Of a DNA stretch of 64,000 nucleotides, positions 26,456 through 33,776 are shown piece after piece. The notes under the pieces were generated by a model. It ran no database searches and was not told the origin of the DNA. It was given only the letters and a program-made list of their open reading frames with translations. This DNA comes from Spartobacteria bacterium. GTDB taxonomy: Bacteria; Verrucomicrobiota; Verrucomicrobiia; Chthoniobacterales; UBA10450. Positions within the stretch are counted from its first letter, which is position 1; every line of letters starts with the position of its first letter. Location: assembly GCA_003134785.1 (NCBI GenBank), contig PLCN01000018.1, positions 1-64,000 of the forward strand, written 5' to 3'. A program made the translations under genes and the position numbers.

Positions 26456-27121
26456 ATGGCCATCGATTTCACGCCGGCAAGCGGACTCCAAGACGAGACG
26501 AGCGAAGCGCGCCCGCCGCGGATGCCCGCCGCGGCGCCGGAACTCGAGCCGGGCGCGCCGACCGATCTGGATCTCATGCACGCGATCCAACGCGAAGAAC
26601 CCGAAGCACTCTCGCTTTTATACGATCGATACAACGGGATCCTGAAAGCGCTGATCCTGCGCGTGATCCACAACGAAGCGGAAGCCGACGATCTCCTGCA
26701 GGAAATTTTCATGGAGATCTGGAATCAGGCCAAGAATTTCTCGGCCCAAAAAGGGAAACCGCTCGGCTGGATGGTGACGCTGGCGCGTCGGCGGGCGATC
26801 GATGGATTGCGGAAAAAGCAGGCCTACGCTCGTGCCGGAGAGCGGCTTCAGACAGAGACGGAACAACAACCCGATGCGTGGGTGCATAACGCGACCGAGG
26901 AGGAAATCACCTTCAGCGACACGCGTGTTCTCGTCCGCCGCGTCATTGACACCCTGCCGGTGGCGCAGCAGGAGGCCATAAATCTTGCATTTTTTCGCGG
27001 GATGAGTCAGCGCGAAATCGCCGCAAAAACGAATACACCGTTAGGAACGGTCAAGACGCGGCTCGAATTAGGGCTGAAGAAGATCTACGACGGCCTGAAA
27101 GAATTGCGCGATGAGCTTTGA
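26456..27121 (+). CDS. ECF RNA polymerase sigma factor
   Basis: A 221-residue sigma-70 family protein. Its N-terminal 35 residues are low-complexity. Region 2 is LMHAIQREEPEALSLLYDRY through ADDLLQEIFMEIW, with the KPLGWMVTLARRRAIDGLRK block. Region 4 is LPVAQQEAINLAFFRGMSQR and EIAAKTNTPLGTVKTR. It resembles the SigK/RpoE group. The adjacent 78-residue gene overlaps by 11 nt and matches an anti-sigma N-terminal domain. Confidence 0.92.
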   Translation: MAIDFTPASGLQDETSEARPPRMPAAAPELEPGAPTDLDLMHAIQREEPEALSLLYDRYNGILKALILRVIHNEAEADDLLQEIFMEIWNQAKNFSAQKGKPLGWMVTLARRRAIDGLRKKQAYARAGERLQTETEQQPDAWVHNATEEEITFSDTRVLVRRVIDTLPVAQQEAINLAFFRGMSQREIAAKTNTPLGTVKTRLELGLKKIYDGLKELRDEL

Positions 27122-27347
27122 AGAATTCCAGAACCAGGCGCGACTTTACGTGATCGGCGCGCTGGAAGCGGAGGAGACCGAAGCCTTTGAGCTGGCCCGA
27201 AAACAATTCGGCCAACAGGCGGAAGATTTCATCGGCAAGTGCTACAGCATGCACGAAGCGTTCGCCCTGAGTTTGCGTCCTGCAAAATCTTCCGACGCGC
27301 TGAAAGACCGCCTGATGGCGATGGTGCGGAAGCGGCATACGGGCTGA
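27111..27347 (+). CDS. Short anti-sigma factor domain protein
   Basis: A 78-residue protein resembling the cytoplasmic sigma-binding domain of RskA-type anti-sigma factors (RLYVIGALEAEETEAFELAR, then MHEAFALSLRPAKSSDALKD). It starts 11 nt inside the sigma gene. In typical RskA proteins a membrane helix follows the LKDRLM region, but here the chain ends MVRKRHTG. The next base after the stop begins a family A repeat, so the membrane and periplasmic parts may have been removed by repeat insertion. It may alternatively be a natural soluble anti-sigma. Confidence 0.7.
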   Translation: MSFEEFQNQARLYVIGALEAEETEAFELARKQFGQQAEDFIGKCYSMHEAFALSLRPAKSSDALKDRLMAMVRKRHTG

Positions 27348-27442
27348 TTGTAGCGGCGGTCTATGGCCGCCGAAGGCGGTCGCTCAACTTTGTGCGCCAT
27401 CTCTGACATCGACTTTTCGGCGGTCATAGATCGCCGCTACAG
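27348..27442. repeat. Paired palindromic repeat, family A, filling a convergent gap
   Basis: Starts TTGTAGCGGCGGTCTATGGC and ends with the complement GCCGCTACAG. It occupies every base between two convergent genes, the short anti-sigma and the DUF2017 gene. Such a hairpin could end transcription from both sides. Confidence 0.85.
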
Positions 27443-27937
27443 CTATTCCTTCTCCAGCTCGTGCAAAATAAATTCCTGGAGGAATCCGTAGAAATTCACC
27501 TGAAACAAACCGAGATCACGGCGTGAACCGATCGGCGAGCGGTAGTGATCACAGAGATCCGCCTCGCTGAAATTATATTTCGCGGCAATGACGAGACGCG
27601 CTTGGTTCAGCGCGTTCAGCCATGCGTCGGAGTTTTGCGCCGGAATCCGCAGCGTGCAATTGGCGAACGGTTTGGTGCTGCCATTGAGTTGCTGCAGATC
27701 AGCGGTCACGGTTTCCGTGGCGGTCTGGAAAACACGCCGCAGTTCTGGTTCGACATAGAGTTTCCATTCCGCGCAGATTTCCTTCTGCGAAGCCGCTGCG
27801 GGCGAACTGAACAATCGTTGCTGCGCGGTTTCGGCGCCGTCGGTATTCGTGCTCTCCGGAATTTGCCGGAGCAGCTCCGCCAGAAAGGGATCAAGCTCGG
27901 AAATCTCGAGGCAATCACCCTGGCGGCGAATTTCCAT
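27443..27937 (-). CDS. DUF2017-family protein next to ClpS
   Basis: A 164-residue protein matching DUF2017 (PF09438) by the C-terminal LNQARLVIAAKYNFSEAD...DLGLFQVNFYGFLQEFILHEL and by location. It begins 1 nt after the clpS stop, so the two are one operon. The clpS-DUF2017 pair is well known in Actinobacteria. An accessory role in ClpAP or ClpCP proteolysis is inferred from that linkage. No catalytic motif is seen. Confidence 0.75.
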   Translation of the reverse strand: MEIRRQGDCLEISELDPFLAELLRQIPESTNTDGAETAQQRLFSSPAAASQKEICAEWKLYVEPELRRVFQTATETVTADLQQLNGSTKPFANCTLRIPAQNSDAWLNALNQARLVIAAKYNFSEADLCDHYRSPIGSRRDLGLFQVNFYGFLQEFILHELEKE

Positions 27938-27938
27938 A

Positions 27939-28268
27939 TCAATTCATTCGTTCGAGCGTGGCCAGGAGGAGGTAACCGTGAAGCTGTTGGACGTAGAGTT
28001 CGGCGCGCTCGCGCATCCCGCTCCACAAAATCGAGCGTCCCTGCTGGTGCACTTCGAGCATGTGTTTTTCCGCCTTCTCGCGCGGGAGACCGAAAACGCG
28101 CTGGAACACCATCGTGACGTACGACATCAAATTGACGGGGTCGTTATGCACGACAACCTGCCATGGGAGATCGAGTTCTTCGGCGGCGCGAGTCTCTTGC
28201 TCGATCACCGGATTTTCGACGGCTGACTCGAAGTAACTGTGCATCGCGGCTGACCCGAGTTGTCTCAC
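27939..28268 (-). CDS. clpS: ClpS protease adaptor
   Basis: A 109-residue ClpS adaptor, which delivers N-degron substrates to the ClpA/ClpC ATPase. LPWQVVVHNDPVNLMSYVTM is the conserved core, with the Asn-Asp pair of the substrate pocket, and GLPREKAEKHMLEVHQQGRS the second helix. The start at 28268 or the Met at 28244 (MHSYFESAV) are both possible. The DUF2017 gene is directly downstream. Confidence 0.9.
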   Translation of the reverse strand: MRQLGSAAMHSYFESAVENPVIEQETRAAEELDLPWQVVVHNDPVNLMSYVTMVFQRVFGLPREKAEKHMLEVHQQGRSILWSGMRERAELYVQQLHGYLLLATLERMN

Positions 28269-28350
28269 TCAGTTACCAGGCGCCACCGCCCTCCTCCGCG
28301 TGGCTGCCTACTCATGGAAAGATGCTACCACAGGCTGCCCTTCGTTCAAC

Positions 28351-28423
28351 CTGTAGCGGCGGTCTATGACCGCCGTCGGCGCTGGAAGGACACGCGTTCG
28401 GCGGTCATAGACCGCCGCTACAG
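28351..28423. repeat. Paired palindromic repeat, family A, overlapping the ybeY stop
   Basis: CTGTAGCGGCGGTCTATGAC ... CCGCCGCTACAG. Its right end supplies the TAG stop codon of the minus-strand ybeY gene (bases 28418-28420). Confidence 0.85.
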
Positions 28424-28849
28424 AAGAGCAGAGGCCACGAGCTTTTCTTGCGCGCGTTTCATTTGGGCAGCGCCGCGGAGATCTCTGTCGTCAAAGCCAT
28501 GAAGGTGAAGCAGACCATGCGCGATGTAGAGACGCAGCTCATGCTCGAGCGAAGTCCCGAAGCGCCGGGCCTGCCTGCGCGCGGTCTCGGTGCTGACAAA
28601 AATCTCACCGTGCTGAAAGGTGATGACATCGGTCGGCCCGGAGACATCGAGGAAGCGCCGATGCAAAGCGGCCATACGCCGATCGGAAACCAGGATGACA
28701 CTGATAGCTTCCAGCTCCACCAACGCACTGGCTTTTCTCCTGGGAATTTTCAGAACTCCGCGCAACGCACTCTGCGCAAAATCTCGCAACGCGGTGAGCG
28801 GAGTCTTCACAGTCCGTTGCCGATTGTGCACCGTGATCGTGGGCGTCAT
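28418..28849 (-). CDS. ybeY: Endoribonuclease YbeY
   Basis: A 143-residue YbeY (UPF0054) metal-dependent RNase for 16S rRNA 3'-end processing and quality control. The zinc motif reads HGLLHLHGFDD where HGxLHLxGxDH is usual, so the third His position is Asp. ISVILVSDRRMAALHRRFLD and PTDVITFQ match the family. ATG 28849 (MTPTITVHNR) is preferred to an upstream one that lies inside panE. It lies 1 nt after the panE stop, so the two are probably co-transcribed. The final stop codon lies inside a family A repeat. Confidence 0.88.
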   Translation of the reverse strand: MTPTITVHNRQRTVKTPLTALRDFAQSALRGVLKIPRRKASALVELEAISVILVSDRRMAALHRRFLDVSGPTDVITFQHGEIFVSTETARRQARRFGTSLEHELRLYIAHGLLHLHGFDDRDLRGAAQMKRAQEKLVASALL

Positions 28850-28850
28850 C

Positions 28851-29819
28851 TCACAAATTCGCCGTAACCGCCGCCAACTCATTGCGCTGAGCGAGATCGA
28901 GCGCTTTCAATTCCGCATAGAGCTTCTCCAATCGCGGCGTCGAAGCTCCCGCTGCCTTCGCCCTTCGTAATGGCTCGCCCCAAATTGCTTCGATCTCGAG
29001 CGGCCGGCCTGCTTGAAAATCAATCAGGGTCGAAGGCTTGTAAGCGCCCAGCGATTTCGTTCGCCCGATCTGTTCCAGCGCCGTGTGGCTCGCAAGTGGA
29101 AATCCACATTTGTTCGCGGCGCCGATGACTTCTTCCATCAAGGCGAGCGTAAGCGCGCGCAGGTCTTCGTCCGCGAGAATGGCAGCGGTATCGACTCCGC
29201 CGGCGGTGATAGAGAGCCCGTTGAAGGGAATATTCCAGACCAGTTTTCGCCACCGTTCGAGCGTCAGATTCTCCACGGCACTGCAGACCACCCCGCAACG
29301 CTTGAATTCCCAAATGACGTCATGCGTCCGCGGCTGAGGGCCCTCGCTGTATTCGCCAATCGCGAGGCGTCCATGCCCATAACTCTCGATCACTCCGCGC
29401 GAGATACGATTGAGGCAAACGAAACAAAGCCCGCCAAGCACGCGTTCCGCTCCGAAATGCTCTGCGAGAAACTCTTCGTTGCCGAATCCGTTTTGCAACG
29501 TGAGCAACATCGTTTTCTCGTGCAGAAGCGGCGGAATTAGTTTCGTCAGATCGCTGTTCGATGTGGCTTTCAGCGCGACGATAACGAGGTCGCACGGCCC
29601 GATCTGCTCGGTAGATGCCTGATGATTGACCTGCGCCACCCGCAAGTTCTCGCCTTTGCTGCGGACGCGAATTCCAAAACGGCGAATTTCCGTTACGTCG
29701 CCGCGCATTAAGAAATGCACATCGCGTCCGTAATACGCGAGCTTCGCCCCGTAATAACAACCGATCGCGCCCGACCCGACGACGGCGATGCGGAAGTTTG
29801 GAAGGACGTGCTTGGCCAT
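28851..29819 (-). CDS. panE: 2-dehydropantoate 2-reductase
   Basis: A 322-residue ketopantoate reductase-family enzyme, which makes pantoate for coenzyme A using NADPH. The nucleotide motif GSGAIG is at 15-20, and QNGFGNEE is at 109-116. The catalytic Lys192 lies in RWRKLVWNIPFN, with Asn196 and Asn200 following. Family members also include paralogues with other 2-keto-acid substrates, so pantothenate synthesis is likely but not certain. coaE, also in coenzyme A synthesis, lies 9 kb away. Confidence 0.85.
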   Translation of the reverse strand: MAKHVLPNFRIAVVGSGAIGCYYGAKLAYYGRDVHFLMRGDVTEIRRFGIRVRSKGENLRVAQVNHQASTEQIGPCDLVIVALKATSNSDLTKLIPPLLHEKTMLLTLQNGFGNEEFLAEHFGAERVLGGLCFVCLNRISRGVIESYGHGRLAIGEYSEGPQPRTHDVIWEFKRCGVVCSAVENLTLERWRKLVWNIPFNGLSITAGGVDTAAILADEDLRALTLALMEEVIGAANKCGFPLASHTALEQIGRTKSLGAYKPSTLIDFQAGRPLEIEAIWGEPLRRAKAAGASTPRLEKLYAELKALDLAQRNELAAVTANL

Positions 29820-29821
29820 TT

Positions 29822-30245
29822 AGCGAATTAACGACTGAGTGAATTAACGATTGGCTTTTCCGGTCGCGACTGAAGCTGAGCATATTTTTAAGAGCTCTTC
29901 GCCCTCGGCTGTTAGGTGCTCCAGCTTATTTTGCGGCACCAATTTCGCCTCTACCACGAGCTCGAGCCAGAAAAGTGTATGGTGAGCCTCCTCAACCACG
30001 ACACTTATTTTCGAAATGAAGTCGGCGGCCGATCGAGCGCGGCACGCCGCCAGGTAATTAGCAGCCACTGACATTTCCAGATCTCAGAAATTGTCGTCCA
30101 AGGACGCGTGCTTCCTCAGTCTTGGGCAGCCCGGAGAACGCTCGAATTATCCGAAGGGCAAATTTCTTTGTCCGATCCTGCAACTCTCTTTCGCGTTCGA
30201 CTCTGCTGTTCCCCATTCGTTAATTCACTGACTCGTTAATTCGCT
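29822..30245. mobile_element. Possible cassette: four-helix-bundle gene between inverted repeats
   Basis: 29-nt ends AGCGAATTAACGA..AGTGAATTAACGA occur at 29822-29850 on the plus strand and at 30245-30217 on the minus strand. Only 2 mismatches separate them, in the central triplet CTG versus GTC. They bracket exactly one gene, with its stop codon inside the left end and its ATG 1 nt inside the right end. This suggests a non-autonomous mobile cassette. No transposase is present and no target duplication was established. Confidence 0.5.
29844..30216 (-). pseudogene. Frameshifted four-helix-bundle (S23/Avd-like) protein
   Basis: From ATG 30216 the frame encodes MGNSRVERERELQDRTKKFA to FLRSGNVSGC and stops. 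One base fewer in the AAA near 30073 would continue as FLRSGMSVAANYLAACRARS, then IVVEEAHHTLFWLELVVEAK-type sequence to the TAA at 29844. The joined product of about 123 residues is the four-helix-bundle protein family (TIGR02436) found as intervening sequences in 23S rRNA genes and in diversity-generating elements. Either the gene is dead or the homopolymer was misread. Confidence 0.75.
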
Positions 30246-30254
30246 AAGTCTTCT

Positions 30255-31535
30255 TCACGTCAGCGGCCGGGTTTCCGCCTGAAAGTTCCGCGTGATAAGC
30301 CGCGCACCCTTGTTGAAGGTGAAGTACGCCCACGCCCATTGCATCAAGACAGCAACGCGGTTCCGGAAACCGACGAGAAAAATAACGTGGATGAAAAGCC
30401 ACACGATCCACGCCGGCAGTCCACTGAGGTGAAGAAAATTCAGGTCCGCGACGGCTTTGTTCCGGCCGATCGTGGCCATGCTGCCTTTGTCCCAATAGCG
30501 AAAACGCTGCGGCTTCCGGCCATCGATCATCGCCAGAATGTTATGCGCGGCATGACGGCCTTGCTGCATCGCAACCGGCGAGACTCCCGGCAGCGGCTTG
30601 CCCGTCTGATGGGTGAAATTCGCGAGATCGCCGATGACCTGAACTTCGGGATGGCCGGGAATGGTCAGGTCCTCATTCACGATGACGCGGCCCACTTTAT
30701 CGACGGGGACGCCCATGGTTTTCCCCACAAACGATGCGGCATTGCCCGCCGCCCAAATTTTTACCCGACATGGAATGAACTCGTCGCCCACGTCGAGCCC
30801 AGCTTCGGTGAGATTCTTGGCGTGAATGCCGGTGCGCACTTCGACGCCCAAATCCTTCAACTGCTTCATCGCGCTCGCCGACAAGTCCTCGGGGAAACCG
30901 GACAGCACGCGTTGATCGCCTTCGACCAGCACAACTCTCGCGTTCGACGGATCGATATGCCGAAAATCTTTCGCGAGCGTGTAGCGCGCGATCTCCGCGA
31001 TCGCTCCCGCCATTTCCACTCCGGTTGGGCCGCCACCGATAATGACGAAAGTCATTGCCGCGGCCTTCGCCGCTGGGTCGGTCACCTTCTCCGCGTATTC
31101 AAACGCGAGAAGCAAGCGCCGCCGGATTTCCACCGCGTCCTCGAGACTCTTCAATCCCGGCGCGAGTTTTTCCCATTCGTCGTGCCCGAAATAAGAATGC
31201 CGCGAACCGGTGGCGAGGATGAGATAATCGTAGGCGATTTCCTGGTCGCCGATGCTCAGCGTTTTCGCGGCAACGTTGATCGACTTCACCTCCGCGAGAA
31301 GCACTTCGATGTTGGAAAATTTGCTCAGAATGCCACGAACAGGGGCGGCGATATCGGCGGGGGACAGAGCGGCCGTCGCGATTTGGTAAAGGAGCGGCTG
31401 GAAGAGGTGATGATTGGTCCGGTCGAGGACCGTCACGCGCACCGGCTCGTTGCCGAGTTTCTTCGCCGCTTCGAGCCCGCCGAAGCCGGCGCCCACAATG
31501 ATGACTTGCGGTTTTCGGACCGGCGTGTTTTCCAT
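30255..31535 (-). CDS. ndh: Type II NADH dehydrogenase-like FAD oxidoreductase
   Basis: A 426-residue NAD(P)/FAD oxidoreductase of the Ndh/Ndi1 group. The FAD motif GAGFGG is at 15-20, and LDRTNHHLFQPLLYQIATA is the typical signature. A second dinucleotide motif, VIIGGGPTGVEMAG, lies near 165, and GDLAN at about 307 begins the FAD-closing region. The C-terminal LPAWIVWLFIHVIFLVGFRN is a hydrophobic membrane-binding region. It should pass electrons from NADH to quinone without pumping protons. Upstream of it is a family B repeat. Confidence 0.9.
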   Translation of the reverse strand: MENTPVRKPQVIIVGAGFGGLEAAKKLGNEPVRVTVLDRTNHHLFQPLLYQIATAALSPADIAAPVRGILSKFSNIEVLLAEVKSINVAAKTLSIGDQEIAYDYLILATGSRHSYFGHDEWEKLAPGLKSLEDAVEIRRRLLLAFEYAEKVTDPAAKAAAMTFVIIGGGPTGVEMAGAIAEIARYTLAKDFRHIDPSNARVVLVEGDQRVLSGFPEDLSASAMKQLKDLGVEVRTGIHAKNLTEAGLDVGDEFIPCRVKIWAAGNAASFVGKTMGVPVDKVGRVIVNEDLTIPGHPEVQVIGDLANFTHQTGKPLPGVSPVAMQQGRHAAHNILAMIDGRKPQRFRYWDKGSMATIGRNKAVADLNFLHLSGLPAWIVWLFIHVIFLVGFRNRVAVLMQWAWAYFTFNKGARLITRNFQAETRPLT

Positions 31536-31595
31536 GCGCGCAATTTCCTGTGTTGAGAATGGGAAGCGAGAACTTTGTTCTGTTGCCGCTTTCTT

Positions 31596-31679
31596 CTGTA
31601 GCCGCTTCGCTATGCGAAGCGCGGGTCAAAATCTTTCTGTCCCGCGCACCTCTACGCCGCCCCAGGGCGGCGGCTACAG
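31596..31679. repeat. Family B/GCCGCC palindrome upstream of rpmI
   Basis: CTGTAGCCGCTTCGCTATGC, then after a spacer GCCGCCCCAGGGCGGCGGCT and ACAG. It lies between divergent ndh and rpmI genes. Confidence 0.7.
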
Positions 31680-31728
31680 CGCAAAAGCGTTTGTCACAAA
31701 AGGAAAGCGCCACTATCTTCCGCGCCTT

Positions 31729-31938
31729 ATGCCAAAAGCGATCGCCCGTAGCAAAACCCGGAAGTCAGTCTCGAAGCGGTTCAAAATTACCGGGACCGGC
31801 AAAGTGATGCGTCAGCACGCTTCACGCAGGCATCTGCTTTCGTCGAAGAGTGCGAAGCGCAAACGCCACATGGCCAAGTCGGCCGAAGTCGATAAGACCG
31901 ACACGTATCGGATCAAGTCGAACATGCCGTTCGGGTAG
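31729..31938 (+). CDS. rpmI: 50S ribosomal protein L35
   Basis: A 69-residue basic protein: MPKAIARSKTRKSVSKRFKI, then GTGKVMRQHASRRHLLSSKS, the L35 signature. ATG 31729 is the family-consistent start. In most bacteria rplT (L20) follows directly and infC precedes. Here neither is adjacent; an SRP RNA lies 130 nt downstream. The gene therefore appears to have left the usual infC-rpmI-rplT operon. Confidence 0.95.
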   Translation: MPKAIARSKTRKSVSKRFKITGTGKVMRQHASRRHLLSSKSAKRKRHMAKSAEVDKTDTYRIKSNMPFG

Positions 31939-32067
31939 GGCGCCGGCCGTGCCACGAGAAGCCGTCCCCCGATCTAGCCCCGCGGCTCGACAGCGTCTCG
32001 CCCGACAAGCACCTCTACATTTCCGAAAAGGCCGTTGCGCGACGACGATCTTTCGCGAACAGTTTGT

Positions 32068-32163
32068 TTCCGTCAGGGACTATGGACTGAGGGCTTACGA
32101 ACCCCGCCAGAGCAGGAATGCAGCAACGGTAGTCTGATCCTCTTTGCCGTAGTTCTCTGGCGG
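32068..32163 (+). ncRNA. ffs: Signal recognition particle RNA (4.5S type)
   Basis: Not protein coding. The apex reads CAGA-GCA-GGAA-TGC-AGCA at 32107-32124. This is the SRP helix 8 pattern: a symmetric loop CAGx/AGCA around a three-pair stem with a GGAA tetraloop, the stem changed compensatorily from the usual TCC/GGA. The outer arms TCCGTCAGGGACTATGG (32068-32084) and CCGTAGTTCTCTGGCGGA pair over 17 positions with one bulge and G-U pairs. A run of nine T follows. It binds Ffh for co-translational membrane targeting. Confidence 0.87.
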
Positions 32164-32173
32164 ACTTTTTTTT
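32146..32173 (+). terminator. Intrinsic terminator of the SRP RNA
   Basis: The 3' arm of the SRP RNA terminal stem is followed, after one C, by nine T residues (32165-32173). Confidence 0.7.
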
Positions 32174-32208
32174 CTCCCCTCACCCAGCGCCGGGCGCACA
32201 TTGTTTTA

Positions 32209-32496
32209 ATGAAATTGCTGACAGTGAAAACGGCGCGATTCCGCGTGGTGGCCGAGAAATGCGGCCAGCCGGAAGTTTATACGCTGTGGCAAAAGCCAAA
32301 AACGGACCGGCATTTTCAGTCGCTGCTCAAGAACAATCGAGTGATGACCATCAGACCGAGCGAAACGGGCACGGATTTCGGCGTCATCGGTTTCTGCGAA
32401 GAAAAGGCGGCCAGATACCTGGCCTTTCCGAAATCGTTAAAACGTTTCGAGGGCCAGCGCATCGTGGGCATCGATTGGAGTTTGGTGCGATCATGA
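32209..32496 (+). CDS. Hypothetical protein coupled to MoeB
   Basis: A 95-residue basic protein starting MKLLTVKTARFRVVAEKCGQ. It has no recognised domain, signal or membrane segment. Its stop codon overlaps the MoeB start (ATGA), so the two are translationally coupled. A role related to sulfur transfer or the MoeB substrate is possible from context only. Confidence 0.65.
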   Translation: MKLLTVKTARFRVVAEKCGQPEVYTLWQKPKTDRHFQSLLKNNRVMTIRPSETGTDFGVIGFCEEKAARYLAFPKSLKRFEGQRIVGIDWSLVRS

Positions 32497-33692
32497 TGGG
32501 CATGAACGAGAGCATTATCGGCGACGACCGGCTGTCCCAGATCGCGCTCGGCGCTGATGAGTTTGCTCGCTACTCGCGCCATCTCCTTCTGCCGGAGGTA
32601 AGCGCGGCAGGTCAACGCCGCATCAAGGGCGCGCGAGTTTTGTGCCTCGGCGCAGGCGGGCTCGGATCGCCGGCCGCGCTTTATCTGGCGGCCGCGGGCA
32701 TCGGCACGATCGGGCTGGTCGATTTCGATAGAGTCGATTTGTCGAATTTGCAGCGCCAGGTTCTTTACGGCACCGACGACGTCGGAACAAAAAAATCGGA
32801 GGCCGCCCGGGCGCGAATTCGCGACGCCAATCCGAACGTCGAAGTCGTTTTGCACGACTGCCAGTTCACGAGTGAAAATGCGCAGGAGATCGTGGCGCCG
32901 TACGATCTGATCATTGACGGGTCGGATAATTTTCCCACGCGCTATTTGTCGAACGACGTTTGCGTTTTCGCGCGCAAACCAAACATCTACGGTTCGGTTT
33001 TTCGCTTCGAGGGACAGGCCAGTATTTTCGCGCCGCATCTCGGCGGCCCATGTTACCGCTGCCTGTTTCCCGAACCACCGCCGCCCGGGGCCGCGCCCAG
33101 TTGCGCGGAGGCAGGCGTGCTCGGCGTGTTGCCGGGTATCATCGGATTGATGCAAACGACTGAGGCGCTCAAACTCATCATCGGCGCCGGCGAAACACTC
33201 GTCGGAAGGCTAGTTCATTTCGACGCGCTCAAAATGAAGTTCCGCGAATTCAAATTGCGCCGCGATCCGGAGTGTCCCGTCTGCGGGGAAAATCCCACGA
33301 TTTTTGCCCCGATTGATTACGAGCAGTTTTGCGGCGGGCAAATTGCCGGCGACGCCTTCGAGACAGATGGCGCCGTTCCATCCGTTTCCGTGCGCGAGCT
33401 GAAACGAAAAATGGATGCGCGCGAGCCGCTCACGCTCATCGATGTGCGCGAGCCGTGGGAGTACGAGATCGCAAAAATCGCGAGCGCGAGATTAATCCCC
33501 CTGGGTGAATTGGAACAGCGTCTGACGGAGATTCCCAGCGAAGGGATCGTTATAGTTCAATGTCACAGCGGGATGCGCAGTGAGCATGGCGCTTGGTTAC
33601 TGAAGCAGGCGGGCTTCGAGAATGTTTATAATCTCGAGGGCGGGATCGAGGCCTGGTCGAACGAAGTCGATCCCGCGGTGCCGAAATATTAG
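32493..33692 (+). CDS. moeB: MoeB/ThiF-type adenylyltransferase with rhodanese domain
   Basis: A 399-residue E1-like enzyme. The ATP site GAGGLGSPAALYLAAAGIG is near residue 50 and IDGSDNFPTRYLSND the adenylation loop. Zinc cysteines are CYRC and CPVC. A C-terminal rhodanese domain (about 295-395) has an active Cys in CHSGMRS. The fusion is typical of MoeBR/MOCS3-like proteins that activate MoaD- or ThiS-type C-termini and load sulfur on them, for molybdopterin, thiamine or cysteine synthesis. No sulfur-carrier gene lies beside it, so the exact partner is unknown. Confidence 0.9.
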   Translation: MMGMNESIIGDDRLSQIALGADEFARYSRHLLLPEVSAAGQRRIKGARVLCLGAGGLGSPAALYLAAAGIGTIGLVDFDRVDLSNLQRQVLYGTDDVGTKKSEAARARIRDANPNVEVVLHDCQFTSENAQEIVAPYDLIIDGSDNFPTRYLSNDVCVFARKPNIYGSVFRFEGQASIFAPHLGGPCYRCLFPEPPPPGAAPSCAEAGVLGVLPGIIGLMQTTEALKLIIGAGETLVGRLVHFDALKMKFREFKLRRDPECPVCGENPTIFAPIDYEQFCGGQIAGDAFETDGAVPSVSVRELKRKMDAREPLTLIDVREPWEYEIAKIASARLIPLGELEQRLTEIPSEGIVIVQCHSGMRSEHGAWLLKQAGFENVYNLEGGIEAWSNEVDPAVPKY

Positions 33693-33703
33693 AAGCTGTC
33701 TTC

Positions 33704-33771
33704 CTGTAGCGGCGGTCTATGACCGCCGAAGCGCAATCAGCCAAGACGGCGGTCATTGACCGCCGCTACAG
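33704..33771. repeat. Paired palindromic repeat, family A
   Basis: CTGTAGCGGCGGTCTATGAC and the inverse GACCGCCGCTACAG, filling the gap between the convergent moeB-like gene and the secreted protein gene. Confidence 0.85.
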
Positions 33772-33776
33772 CTCCG

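Noticed and set aside
30339-31556. Long plus-strand open frame opposite the NADH dehydrogenase
   Set aside because: Shadow of the real gene, with a composition rich in Arg, His and Asp and no domain.
31951-32100. Possible decayed rplT after rpmI (a frame beginning VPREAVPRSS)
   Set aside because: The resemblance to the L20 N-terminus is limited to a few residues and the frame runs into the SRP RNA. L20 is essential and must be encoded elsewhere.
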